Part shown: one piece after another, positions 57,304 to 64,000 of the stretch
How the letters are laid out: each line of letters starts with the position of its first letter
How positions within the stretch are numbered: position 1 is the first letter of the stretch
Assembly: GCF_030816895.1 (NCBI RefSeq)
Contig: NZ_JAUSYL010000001.1
Span: 2,976,001 to 3,040,000, forward strand
Direction: 5' to 3'
Origin: Clavibacter sp. B3I6
GTDB taxonomy: Bacteria; Actinomycetota; Actinomycetes; Actinomycetales; Microbacteriaceae
Length of the DNA stretch: 64,000 nt
The notes under the pieces: model-generated
The model's input: only the letters and a program-made list of their open reading frames with translations
The model's database searches: none
Told to the model about the DNA's origin: nothing
Made by a program: the position numbers and the translations under genes

Positions 57304-59979
57304 GTGACGCGCGAGGGCCGCACCAGCGCGGCGACCGTCCCCGTGCCCGGCCCCGACGGGCGACCGCTGCCCGGCCTCGACCCCGCCTGGTCGCGCGTCG
57401 TGCGCGCCGGCGGCCACGGCTGGCACGTGCTCGACACGGGGGAGCGGCTCGCCACCACGGGCGCGCCCGTCGCCGGCACGGTCCTCTGCGTGCACGGCAA
57501 CCCGACCTGGTCCTACCTGTGGCGGCGCATCGCGGCGGAGTCGCTCGCGCGCGCCGAGCGGGACCCGTCGCGGCCGGCCTGGCGCGTGGTCGCCGTCGAC
57601 CAGCTCGACATGGGGTTCTCCGAGCGCACCGGCGTCGCGCGCACGCTGCCGACGCGGCTCGACGACCTGCAGGCCCTCACCGACGAGCTGGGGCTGTCCG
57701 GATCCGGCGCCGCCGGTCCCGTCGTCACGCTCGGCCACGACTGGGGCGGCGTGGTCAGCCTCGGCTGGGCGCTCCGCAACCGCGACGTGGTCGCCGGCGT
57801 CATGGCCCTCAACACGGCCGTGCACCAGGAGGAGGGCGTGCCCATCCCGTGGCCGCTGCGCCTCGCGCTCGCCACGGGGATCCACGACGCCGCCACGCGC
57901 GGCACCCCGGGCTTCCTCGCCACCACGCTCGCCCTCGCGCACCCGCCGCTCGACCCCGCCGTGCGCCGCGCGTACGCCGCGCCGTACGCGGGCGCGGACC
58001 GCCGCGACGGGATCCGCGGCTTCGTCGCCGACATCCCCGTCGGCCCCGCGCACCCCAGCCACGTGACGCTCGTCTCCATCGCGGAGGGCCTCCGCGACCT
58101 CGACCTGCCGGCCCTGTTCGTCTGGGGCCCGCGCGACCCGATCTTCTCCGACGTCTACCTCTCCGACCTCCTCGAGCGCCTGCCGCACGCGGACGTCCAC
58201 CGCGTCGAGGGGGCCGGTCACCTCGTCGCCGAGGATCACGACTACGCGGCGACCGCGCTCGACTGGCTCGCCGACCGCGTGCTGCCCGGATCCGCCCGGG
58301 TCGCCGTGCGCGCCCCGGTCGCCGCCGAGGCCGATCCCGTGCGCCCGCTCGGCGCCCTGCTCGAGGAGCACCGCGACAGCGACGCCCCCGTCCTCGTCGA
58401 GATGGCGCCGCGCGGCGGCGGCGGACCCCGCACCGTCTCCTGGCGCCTGCTCTCCCGCCGGGTCCGCGAGATCGCCGCGGGCCTGCACGCCCGCGGCCTC
58501 CGCGCGGGCGACCGCGTCTCGCTCCTCGTGCCGCCCGGCGCGGACCTCACGGCCCTCCTCTACGCGTGCCTCCGCATCGGCGCGATCGTCGTGGTCGCCG
58601 ACGCGGGCCTCGGCGTGAAGGGCCTGGGACGCGCGGTCGCCGGATCCCGCCCGGACATGGTCGTCGGCATCCCCGCCGGCCTCGCCCTCGCGCGCGCCCT
58701 CGGCTGGCCGGGGGAGCGGATCTCCGTCACGACCCTCGCGCCGCCCGTCGCCCGCGCGCTCGGCGTCGCCGCGAGCCTGCCGGAGATCGCCCGCGACGGC
58801 CGCGCGCAGGTCCTGCCCGCCGAGCCGTCCGCGGACGACGACGCCGCGATCCTCTTCACCTCGGGATCCACCGGCCCCGCCAAGGGCGTCGTCTACACGC
58901 ACCGGCAGCTGGCCGCCCTCCGCGACACCCTCGGCGCCCGCTTCGACGTGGGGGTCGGCACGGGCCTCGTCGCCGGGTTCGCGCCGTTCGCGCTGCTCGG
59001 CCCGGCGCTCGGCGCCACGAGCGTCACGCCCGACATGGACGTGACCCGCCCGCGCGATCTCACGGCCTCCGCGCTGGCCGCCGCCGCCCGCGCCGCGGAC
59101 GCGACGGTCGTCTTCGCGTCGCCCGCCGCGCTCGCCAACGTCGTCGCCACCGCGGACGCGCTCACGGCCGACGACCGCGACGCCCTCGGCCGCGTCCGGT
59201 CGCTGCTGTCCGCCGGCGCGCCGCTCTCGGAGGCGCTGCTCACGCGCGCCGCCGCGCTCGTGCCGGCCGCCTCGATCCACACGCCCTACGGCATGACCGA
59301 GGGCCTGCTGCTCACCGACGTGACCCTCGACGGGATCCGCGCCGCCGTCCTCCGCGGCGACGCGGGCGTCTGCGTCGGCGCGCCCGTCGACCCCGTGGCG
59401 ATCCGCATCAGCCCGCTCGACGCCGACGGCGCCGCGACGGGGGCGCTCACGACCGAGCAGGGCGTCACGGGCGAGATCGTCGTCGCCGCGCCCCACGTCC
59501 ACGACCGGTACGACCGCCTGCACGTCACCGACCGCGCCGCTCGCCGCGACTCCGCCGACGGGATCCGCCGCCACCGCACGGGCGACGTCGGCCACCTCGA
59601 CGCGACCGGCGCCCTCTGGATCGAGGGCCGCCTGCCGCACGTGATCACCACGGCCGACGGCGTCCTCACGCCCGTCGGCCCCGAGCAGCGCGCCGAGTCC
59701 GCGCCGGGGGTCGGCCGCGCGGCCGCCGTCGGCGTCGGCCCCGCGGGCGTCCGGCAGCTCGTCCTCGTCGTCGAGACCGTGCCGGCCGCGCGCCGGGTCG
59801 GCCTCGCGGAGGAGGCGCTCGCGGCGGCCGTGCGCGCGGCCGTGGACCTCCCGGTCGCGGCGGTGCTCGTCGTCCCCGTCCTGCCCACCGACGTCCGCCA
59901 CAACTCGAAGATCGACCGGGCGCGCCTCGGCCGCTGGGCCGCGGGCATCCTCTCGGGCGGACGCGTGAGCGCGCCGTGA
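57304..59979 (+). CDS. oleBC: OleBC fusion: beta-lactone decarboxylase joined to beta-lactone synthetase
   Basis: An 891-residue two-enzyme fusion known from actinobacteria such as Micrococcus. Residues 1-335 are an alpha/beta-hydrolase of the haloalkane dehalogenase type (OleB): oxyanion stretch VHGNPTWSYLW, nucleophile Asp146 in GHDWGG, and late His in EGAGHLVAEDH. OleB decarboxylates the beta-lactone to a cis-olefin. Residues about 355-891 are an AMP-dependent ligase-type OleC: FTSGSTGPAKG (518-528), the TPYGMTEG region, TGDVGHLD and the C-terminal SKIDRARL lysine. OleC closes the beta-hydroxy acid to the lactone. GTG 57304 follows oleA by 7 nt; the stop overlaps the oleD start (GTGA). Confidence 0.93.
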   Translation: MTREGRTSAATVPVPGPDGRPLPGLDPAWSRVVRAGGHGWHVLDTGERLATTGAPVAGTVLCVHGNPTWSYLWRRIAAESLARAERDPSRPAWRVVAVDQLDMGFSERTGVARTLPTRLDDLQALTDELGLSGSGAAGPVVTLGHDWGGVVSLGWALRNRDVVAGVMALNTAVHQEEGVPIPWPLRLALATGIHDAATRGTPGFLATTLALAHPPLDPAVRRAYAAPYAGADRRDGIRGFVADIPVGPAHPSHVTLVSIAEGLRDLDLPALFVWGPRDPIFSDVYLSDLLERLPHADVHRVEGAGHLVAEDHDYAATALDWLADRVLPGSARVAVRAPVAAEADPVRPLGALLEEHRDSDAPVLVEMAPRGGGGPRTVSWRLLSRRVREIAAGLHARGLRAGDRVSLLVPPGADLTALLYACLRIGAIVVVADAGLGVKGLGRAVAGSRPDMVVGIPAGLALARALGWPGERISVTTLAPPVARALGVAASLPEIARDGRAQVLPAEPSADDDAAILFTSGSTGPAKGVVYTHRQLAALRDTLGARFDVGVGTGLVAGFAPFALLGPALGATSVTPDMDVTRPRDLTASALAAAARAADATVVFASPAALANVVATADALTADDRDALGRVRSLLSAGAPLSEALLTRAAALVPAASIHTPYGMTEGLLLTDVTLDGIRAAVLRGDAGVCVGAPVDPVAIRISPLDADGAATGALTTEQGVTGEIVVAAPHVHDRYDRLHVTDRAARRDSADGIRRHRTGDVGHLDATGALWIEGRLPHVITTADGVLTPVGPEQRAESAPGVGRAAAVGVGPAGVRQLVLVVETVPAARRVGLAEEALAAAVRAAVDLPVAAVLVVPVLPTDVRHNSKIDRARLGRWAAGILSGGRVSAP

Positions 59980-60989
59980 TCGTGCTCGTCACGGGCGCGA
60001 GCGGCATGCTCGGGCGCGCCGTCGCCGAGCGCCTCGCCGTCGCGGGGCACGCCGTCCGCACCTTCCAGCGCCAGCCCTCCGGCCTCGCGTCGAGCGGCAC
60101 CGCGCCCGTGCCCGGGGCGGTCGTCGACCTCCGCGGCAGCGTCGTGGATCCCGTCGCCGTGGCCCGCGCGGTCGCGGGCGTCGACGCGGTCGTGCACCTC
60201 GCCGCCAAGGTCTCCCTCGCCGGGGACCCGGCCGACTTCCGCGCCGTGAACGTGGCGGGCACGCGCGCGCTCCTCGACGCCGCACGTGCGACCGGCGCCA
60301 CGCGGTTCGTCCACGTCTCCTCGCCGTCCGTCGCGCACACCGGCCTCTCGATCACGGGGGACGGCGCCGGCCCCGCGGATCCCGTCCGCGCGCGCGGCGA
60401 CTACGCCCGCACGAAGGCGGAGGGCGAGCTGCTCGCCCTCGCGGAGGACTCGCCCGGCATGCGCGTCCTCGCGGTCCGCCCGCACCTCGTCTGGGGCCCG
60501 GGCGACACGCAGCTCGTCGCCCGCATCGTCGACCGCGCCGCCCGCGGCCGCCTCCCGCTGCTCGGGCACGGCGCGGCGCTCATCGACACGGTCTACCGCG
60601 ACAACGCGGCCGACGCGATCGTCGCCGCCCTCGACGCCGCCGACACCGCGCACGGCCGCGCCTACGTCGTCACCAACGGCGAGCCGCGTCCGGTCGCCGA
60701 GCTGCTCGCCGGCATGTGCCGCGCCGCCGGCGTCCCCGCGCCCCGCCTCCGCGTCCCCGCCGCCCTCGCCCGCGCCGCCGGGGGAGCCGTGGAGCGCGTC
60801 TGGGCCGTGCGCCCCGGATCCGACGAGCCGCCCATGACCCGCTTCCTCGCCGAGCAGCTCTCCACCGCGCACTGGTTCGACCAGCGAGAGACCCGCCGTG
60901 CGCTCGGCTGGACCCCCGCGGTGTCCCTCGACGAGGGCTTCGAGCGCCTGCGCCTCTCCTACGCGACCGGCGTCGGCGCCCGCCGCTGA
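59976..60989 (+). CDS. oleD: OleD-type NAD(P)-dependent beta-keto acid reductase
   Basis: A 337-residue extended short-chain dehydrogenase. It reduces the beta-keto acid made by OleA to a beta-hydroxy acid. The nucleotide motif TGASGMLGRAVAE lies at 6-18, catalytic Ser and YxxxK appear in VSSPSVAHTG and DYARTKAEGE, and RPHLVWGPGD is typical of 3-beta-HSD/OleD relatives. GTG 59976 overlaps the oleBC stop, giving the order oleA-oleBC-oleD with probable cotranslation. The length is normal. It is annotated OleD because of the operon; alone it would be called an NAD-dependent epimerase. Confidence 0.9.
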   Translation: MIVLVTGASGMLGRAVAERLAVAGHAVRTFQRQPSGLASSGTAPVPGAVVDLRGSVVDPVAVARAVAGVDAVVHLAAKVSLAGDPADFRAVNVAGTRALLDAARATGATRFVHVSSPSVAHTGLSITGDGAGPADPVRARGDYARTKAEGELLALAEDSPGMRVLAVRPHLVWGPGDTQLVARIVDRAARGRLPLLGHGAALIDTVYRDNAADAIVAALDAADTAHGRAYVVTNGEPRPVAELLAGMCRAAGVPAPRLRVPAALARAAGGAVERVWAVRPGSDEPPMTRFLAEQLSTAHWFDQRETRRALGWTPAVSLDEGFERLRLSYATGVGARR

Positions 60990-61024
60990 ATTGCGGCCGC
61001 GCCGGAGCGACGCGCCCGGATCGC

Positions 61025-61030
61025 TAGGCT
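61025..61030 (+). promoter_or_regulatory. -10 box (TAGGCT) of proS, leaderless
   Basis: TAGGCT ends 7 nt before GTG 61038. The gap from oleD is 48 nt. No clear -35 box. Confidence 0.5.
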
Positions 61031-61037
61031 GTGTCGG

Positions 61038-62810
61038 GTGTCCACACGCCTCTCCCAGCTCTTCGTCCGCACCCTCCGGGAAGACCCCGTCGACGCCGAG
61101 GTCGCGAGCCACCGCCTCCTCGTGCGCGCCGGCTACATCCGCCGCCAGGCCCCCGGCATCTTCGCCTGGCTGCCGCTCGGCCTCCGCGTGAAGCGGAAGG
61201 TCGAGGCGATCGTCCGCGAGGAGATGGAGCGCATCGGCGCCCAGGAGGTGCACTTCCCCGCGCTGCTCCCCGCCGAGCCGTACCAGGTCACGGGCCGCTA
61301 CGACGAGTACGGCCCCGGGATGTTCCGCCTCGAGGACCGCAAGCGCGCGCCCATGGTGCTGGCGCCCACGCACGAGGAGTTCTTCGCGCTGCTCGTGAAG
61401 GACCTCTACTCGAGCTACAAGGACCTGCCCCTGTCGATCTACCAGATCCAGGACAAGTACCGCGACGAGGCCCGCCCCCGCGCCGGCATCCTGCGCGGCC
61501 GCGAGTTCACGATGAAGGACGCCTACTCCTTCGACGTCACCGACGAGGCCCTCTCGATCAGCTACCAGGCGCAGCGCGACGCCTACGAGCGCATCTTCCA
61601 GCGCCTCGGCCTCGAGTACGTCATCGTCGCCGCCGACGCGGGCGCGATGGGCGGCTCCAAGAGCGAGGAGTTCCTGCACCCCACGCCCATCGGCGAGGAC
61701 ACCTTCGTGCGCTCGCCCGGGGGCTACGCGGCCAACGTCGAGGCGTTCACGACCCTCGTGCCGGAGCCGATCCCCATCGAGGGCCAGCCCGCGGCACGGG
61801 TGTTCGACTCACCCGACACCCCCACCATCGCCACCCTGGTCGACCTCGCGAACGCGCAGGAGCCCCGCGAGGACGGCCGCGCCTGGACCGCGGCGGACAC
61901 GCTGAAGAACATCGTCCTCGCGCTCAGCCACCTCGACGGCACGCGCGAGCTCGTCGTCGTCGGCATCCCCGGCGACCGCGACATCGACCTCAAGCGCGCC
62001 GAGGTGGCGTTCTTCCCGGCCGAGGTCGAGCCCGCCACCGCCGCCGACCTCGCGAAGCAGCCTGGGCTCGTCACGGGGTACATCGGCCCGTGGTCGCCGG
62101 AGGGCCCGGTCCTCGGATCCACGTCGACGACGCGGGTGCGCTACGTGGTCGACCCCCGCGTGGTCGACGGCACCTCGTGGATCACCGGCGCCAACGTCGC
62201 CGGGAAGCACGTGCTCTCGCTCGTCGCCGGCCGCGACTTCACGCCGGACGGGGCCGTCGAGGCCGCGGACGTGCGCGACGGCGACCCCGCGCCCGACGGC
62301 TCCGGCCCCATCAGCGCGGGCCGCGGCACCGAGATCGGCCACGTATTCGAGCTCGGCCGCAAGTACGCGGAGGCGCTCGGCCTCAAGGTCCTCGACGAGA
62401 ACGGCAAGCTCGTCACGGTCACCATGGGCTCGTACGGCATCGGCATCACGCGCAACCTGGCGCTCGTCGCCGAGGCGACGCAGGACGGCCGCGGCCTCCT
62501 CTGGCCCGCGTCCATCAGCCCGTTCGACGTCCACGTGGTCATGACCGGCAAGGACGAGGGCGTGCGCACGGCCAGCGAGGAGCTGGTCGACGCGCTCGAC
62601 GCCGCCGGCCTCGACGTGCTCTTCGACGACCGCCCGAAGGTCTCGCCGGGCGTGAAGTTCGGCGACGCCGAGCTCATCGGCGTGCCGACCATCGTCATCG
62701 TCGGCCGCGGCGCCGCCGACGGCATGGCCGAGCTGTGGGACCGCCGGACGAACGACCGCACCCCGATCGCGCTCACCGACGTGGTGGGAGCCCTCGCCGG
62801 CGGCCGCTGA
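61038..62810 (+). CDS. proS: Prolyl-tRNA synthetase, bacterial type
   Basis: A 590-residue class II synthetase that charges tRNA-Pro. Motif 2 region LAPTHEEFF (about 111-119), KYRDEARPRAGILRGREF (in part: RPRAGILRGREF), an editing (INS) domain of the bacterial type (about 225-400, with FFPAEVEPA) and motif 3 GSYGIGITRN are seen, followed by the anticodon-binding domain (FDVHVVMTGKDE). The GTG start is supported by the STRLSQLFVRTL N-terminus, standard for the family, and by the leaderless-type -10 box. Confidence 0.96.
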   Translation: MSTRLSQLFVRTLREDPVDAEVASHRLLVRAGYIRRQAPGIFAWLPLGLRVKRKVEAIVREEMERIGAQEVHFPALLPAEPYQVTGRYDEYGPGMFRLEDRKRAPMVLAPTHEEFFALLVKDLYSSYKDLPLSIYQIQDKYRDEARPRAGILRGREFTMKDAYSFDVTDEALSISYQAQRDAYERIFQRLGLEYVIVAADAGAMGGSKSEEFLHPTPIGEDTFVRSPGGYAANVEAFTTLVPEPIPIEGQPAARVFDSPDTPTIATLVDLANAQEPREDGRAWTAADTLKNIVLALSHLDGTRELVVVGIPGDRDIDLKRAEVAFFPAEVEPATAADLAKQPGLVTGYIGPWSPEGPVLGSTSTTRVRYVVDPRVVDGTSWITGANVAGKHVLSLVAGRDFTPDGAVEAADVRDGDPAPDGSGPISAGRGTEIGHVFELGRKYAEALGLKVLDENGKLVTVTMGSYGIGITRNLALVAEATQDGRGLLWPASISPFDVHVVMTGKDEGVRTASEELVDALDAAGLDVLFDDRPKVSPGVKFGDAELIGVPTIVIVGRGAADGMAELWDRRTNDRTPIALTDVVGALAGGR

Positions 62811-62836
62811 TCCCCTCCCGCCCCACCCGCAGGCTG

Positions 62837-62856
62837 CCCGACCCGTCCCGGTCGGG
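62837..62856 (+). terminator. Small hairpin after proS
   Basis: CCCGACC and GGTCGGG form a 7-bp stem with a 6-nt loop, 26 nt after the proS stop. A TAACCT -10-like box begins directly after it (62857-62862), and would give nusA a leader of about 25 nt. The stem is short, so termination is uncertain. Confidence 0.4.
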
Positions 62857-62894
62857 TAACCTGTGGTGTTTCCAACCGAATAGAGGAGTCGCCC

Positions 62895-63902
62895 GTGGAC
62901 ATCGACCTGAGCGTCTTGCGCATGATGGAGCGCGAGCGCGAGATCCCGTTCGAGGAGCTCGTCTCGATCATCGAGCAGGCCATCCTCACCGCCTACCTCA
63001 AGCACACCGACCAGGCCGACGCCAAGCCCGTCGCCGACGGCGTGCCCCCCGCCCGCGTGCACCTGGACCGCAAGTCCGGCCACGTCTCCGTGCACGTCCC
63101 CGAGCTCGACGACGACGGCCTCGTCATCGGCGAGTCCGAGGACAGCCCGAGCGACTTCGGCCGCATCGCCGCCTTCGCCGCGAAGCAGGTCATCAACCAG
63201 CGCCTGCGCGACATCGGCGACGACCGCATCCTCGGCGAGTTCAAGGGCCGCGAGGGCGACATCGTCGCCGGCGTCGTGCAGCAGGGCCCGAACCCCCGCA
63301 TGATCCACGTCGACCTCGGCACCATCGAGGCGATCCTCCCGCCCGAGGAGCAGGTGCCCGGCGAGAAGTACACGCACGGCTCGCGCCTGCGCGTCTACGT
63401 CACGAGCGTCTCGCGCGGCGCGAAGGGCCCGCAGATCACGGTCTCGCGCACGCACCCGTCGCTCGTCCGGAAGCTCTTCGCGCTCGAGGTGCCGGAGATC
63501 GCCCAGGGCCTCGTCGAGATCGTGTCGCTCGCCCGCGAGGCCGGGCACCGCACCAAGATCGCGGTGCGCGCGACCGAGCCCGGCATCAACGCCAAGGGCG
63601 CCTGCATCGGCGAGCTGGGCCAGCGCGTCCGCGCGGTCACGGCGGAGCTGAACGACGAGAAGATCGACATCGTCGACTACTCCGAGTCGCTGCCCGTCTT
63701 CGTGGGCAACGCGCTGTCGCCCGCGAAGGTCACGAGCTCCTTCGTCATCGACCAGGCGACCAAGGCCGTGCGGGCGCTCGTGCCCGACTACCAGCTGTCG
63801 CTCGCCATCGGCAAGGAGGGCCAGAACGCCCGACTCGCCGCGAAGCTCACGGGCGCGAAGATCGACATCCAGCCCGACAGCATCCTCGAGGGCGACGACT
63901 GA
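62895..63902 (+). CDS. nusA: Transcription termination/antitermination factor NusA
   Basis: A 335-residue NusA of the short type. It binds RNA polymerase and nascent RNA and modulates pausing, termination and antitermination. Domains in order: N-terminal polymerase-binding region (1-120), S1 (about 125-195, GDIVAGVVQQGPN), then KH1 and KH2 (about 205-335, with ARATEPGINAKGACIGELGQRV in part and SLAIGKEGQNARLAAKLTG). The acidic C-terminal repeats of E. coli NusA are absent, as in other actinobacteria. GTG 62895 follows GAGGAG at good distance. rimP, usually just upstream, is not here. Confidence 0.96.
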   Translation: MDIDLSVLRMMEREREIPFEELVSIIEQAILTAYLKHTDQADAKPVADGVPPARVHLDRKSGHVSVHVPELDDDGLVIGESEDSPSDFGRIAAFAAKQVINQRLRDIGDDRILGEFKGREGDIVAGVVQQGPNPRMIHVDLGTIEAILPPEEQVPGEKYTHGSRLRVYVTSVSRGAKGPQITVSRTHPSLVRKLFALEVPEIAQGLVEIVSLAREAGHRTKIAVRATEPGINAKGACIGELGQRVRAVTAELNDEKIDIVDYSESLPVFVGNALSPAKVTSSFVIDQATKAVRALVPDYQLSLAIGKEGQNARLAAKLTGAKIDIQPDSILEGDD

Positions 63903-63952
63903 TCGCCGCCCGTCGCGACCCCGCCTCGCCGCCGCCGGACGGAGGGGGTAGT

Positions 63953-64000
63953 ATGGAGCCGGTAAGAACGTGCGTCGGCTGTCGTCGGCGTGCCCCGAGG
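63953..64000 (+). CDS. YlxR (DUF448) family protein, cut off by the window end
   Basis: Only the first 16 residues are in the window, starting at ATG 63953 with GGAGGGGG a few bases upstream. They read MEPVRTCVGCRRRAPR, with the TCVGCR motif that opens YlxR/DUF448 proteins. YlxR is a small RNA-binding protein usually encoded between nusA and infB, which fits its place 50 nt after nusA. The identification rests on this motif and position only. Confidence 0.8.
   Translation, partial: MEPVRTCVGCRRRAPR

Overview
The window is 64 kb of high-GC chromosomal DNA (I estimate a little over 70% GC). It has long, tightly packed genes, frequent GTG/TTG starts and many 1-nt or 4-nt stop/start overlaps. 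Actinobacterial-type content (MshB-like PIG-L enzyme, 7-Fe ferredoxin next to DapC, OleBC fusion, DtxR-type iron box, TANNNT -10 boxes 6-8 nt before start codons) points to Actinobacteria, probably Microbacteriaceae close to Clavibacter; the genus is inference. I see no tRNA, rRNA, insertion sequence, prophage or CRISPR array.

Layout. 0-2 kb: CopC-like copper protein, BlaI/CopY-type repressor, SseB-like protein. 2-6.8 kb: a tandem glycine riboswitch and gcvT-gcvH-gcvP. 6.8-9.8 kb (minus): ActP-type symporter with its DUF485 partner, and a CPBP membrane protease. 10-19.2 kb: an oligopeptide ABC transporter (binding protein, an unusually large permease, a second permease, a double ATPase, a second binding protein), interrupted by a PH-domain gene on the other strand. 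19.3-21.7 kb: typA (frameshifted) and a small lipoprotein. 21.8-25.3 kb (minus): efeU-efeO-efeB iron uptake with an iron box. 25.4-29.8 kb: PIG-L deacetylase fused to a membrane domain, ferredoxin, dapC and gltA (frameshifted).

29.9-46.0 kb is the most unusual region. It is one co-directional block: membrane Ser/Thr kinase, a 1998-residue Ig-like/FN3 surface protein, MoxR ATPase, DUF58 protein, a transglutaminase-fold membrane protein that lacks its catalytic Cys and His, and an EccC/FtsK-like ATPase. The first five genes overlap by 4 nt each. 46.0-48.5 kb (minus): asparaginase II family protein and GABA aminotransferase. 48.5-56.2 kb: OsmC, tandem FKBP lipoprotein, dxr, a kinase-lipoprotein pair on the minus strand, the site-2 protease and ispG. 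56.2-61.0 kb: oleA-oleBC-oleD for long-chain olefin synthesis. 61.0-64.0 kb: proS, nusA and the start of ylxR.

Two cautions and two global patterns. Four genes (typA, gltA, the transglutaminase-like gene and the EccC-like gene) each carry exactly one extra base, three of them in C runs; this looks more like sequence error than decay. GGATCC is strongly over-represented. GGGGGAG is almost confined to the plus strand, whatever the gene direction.
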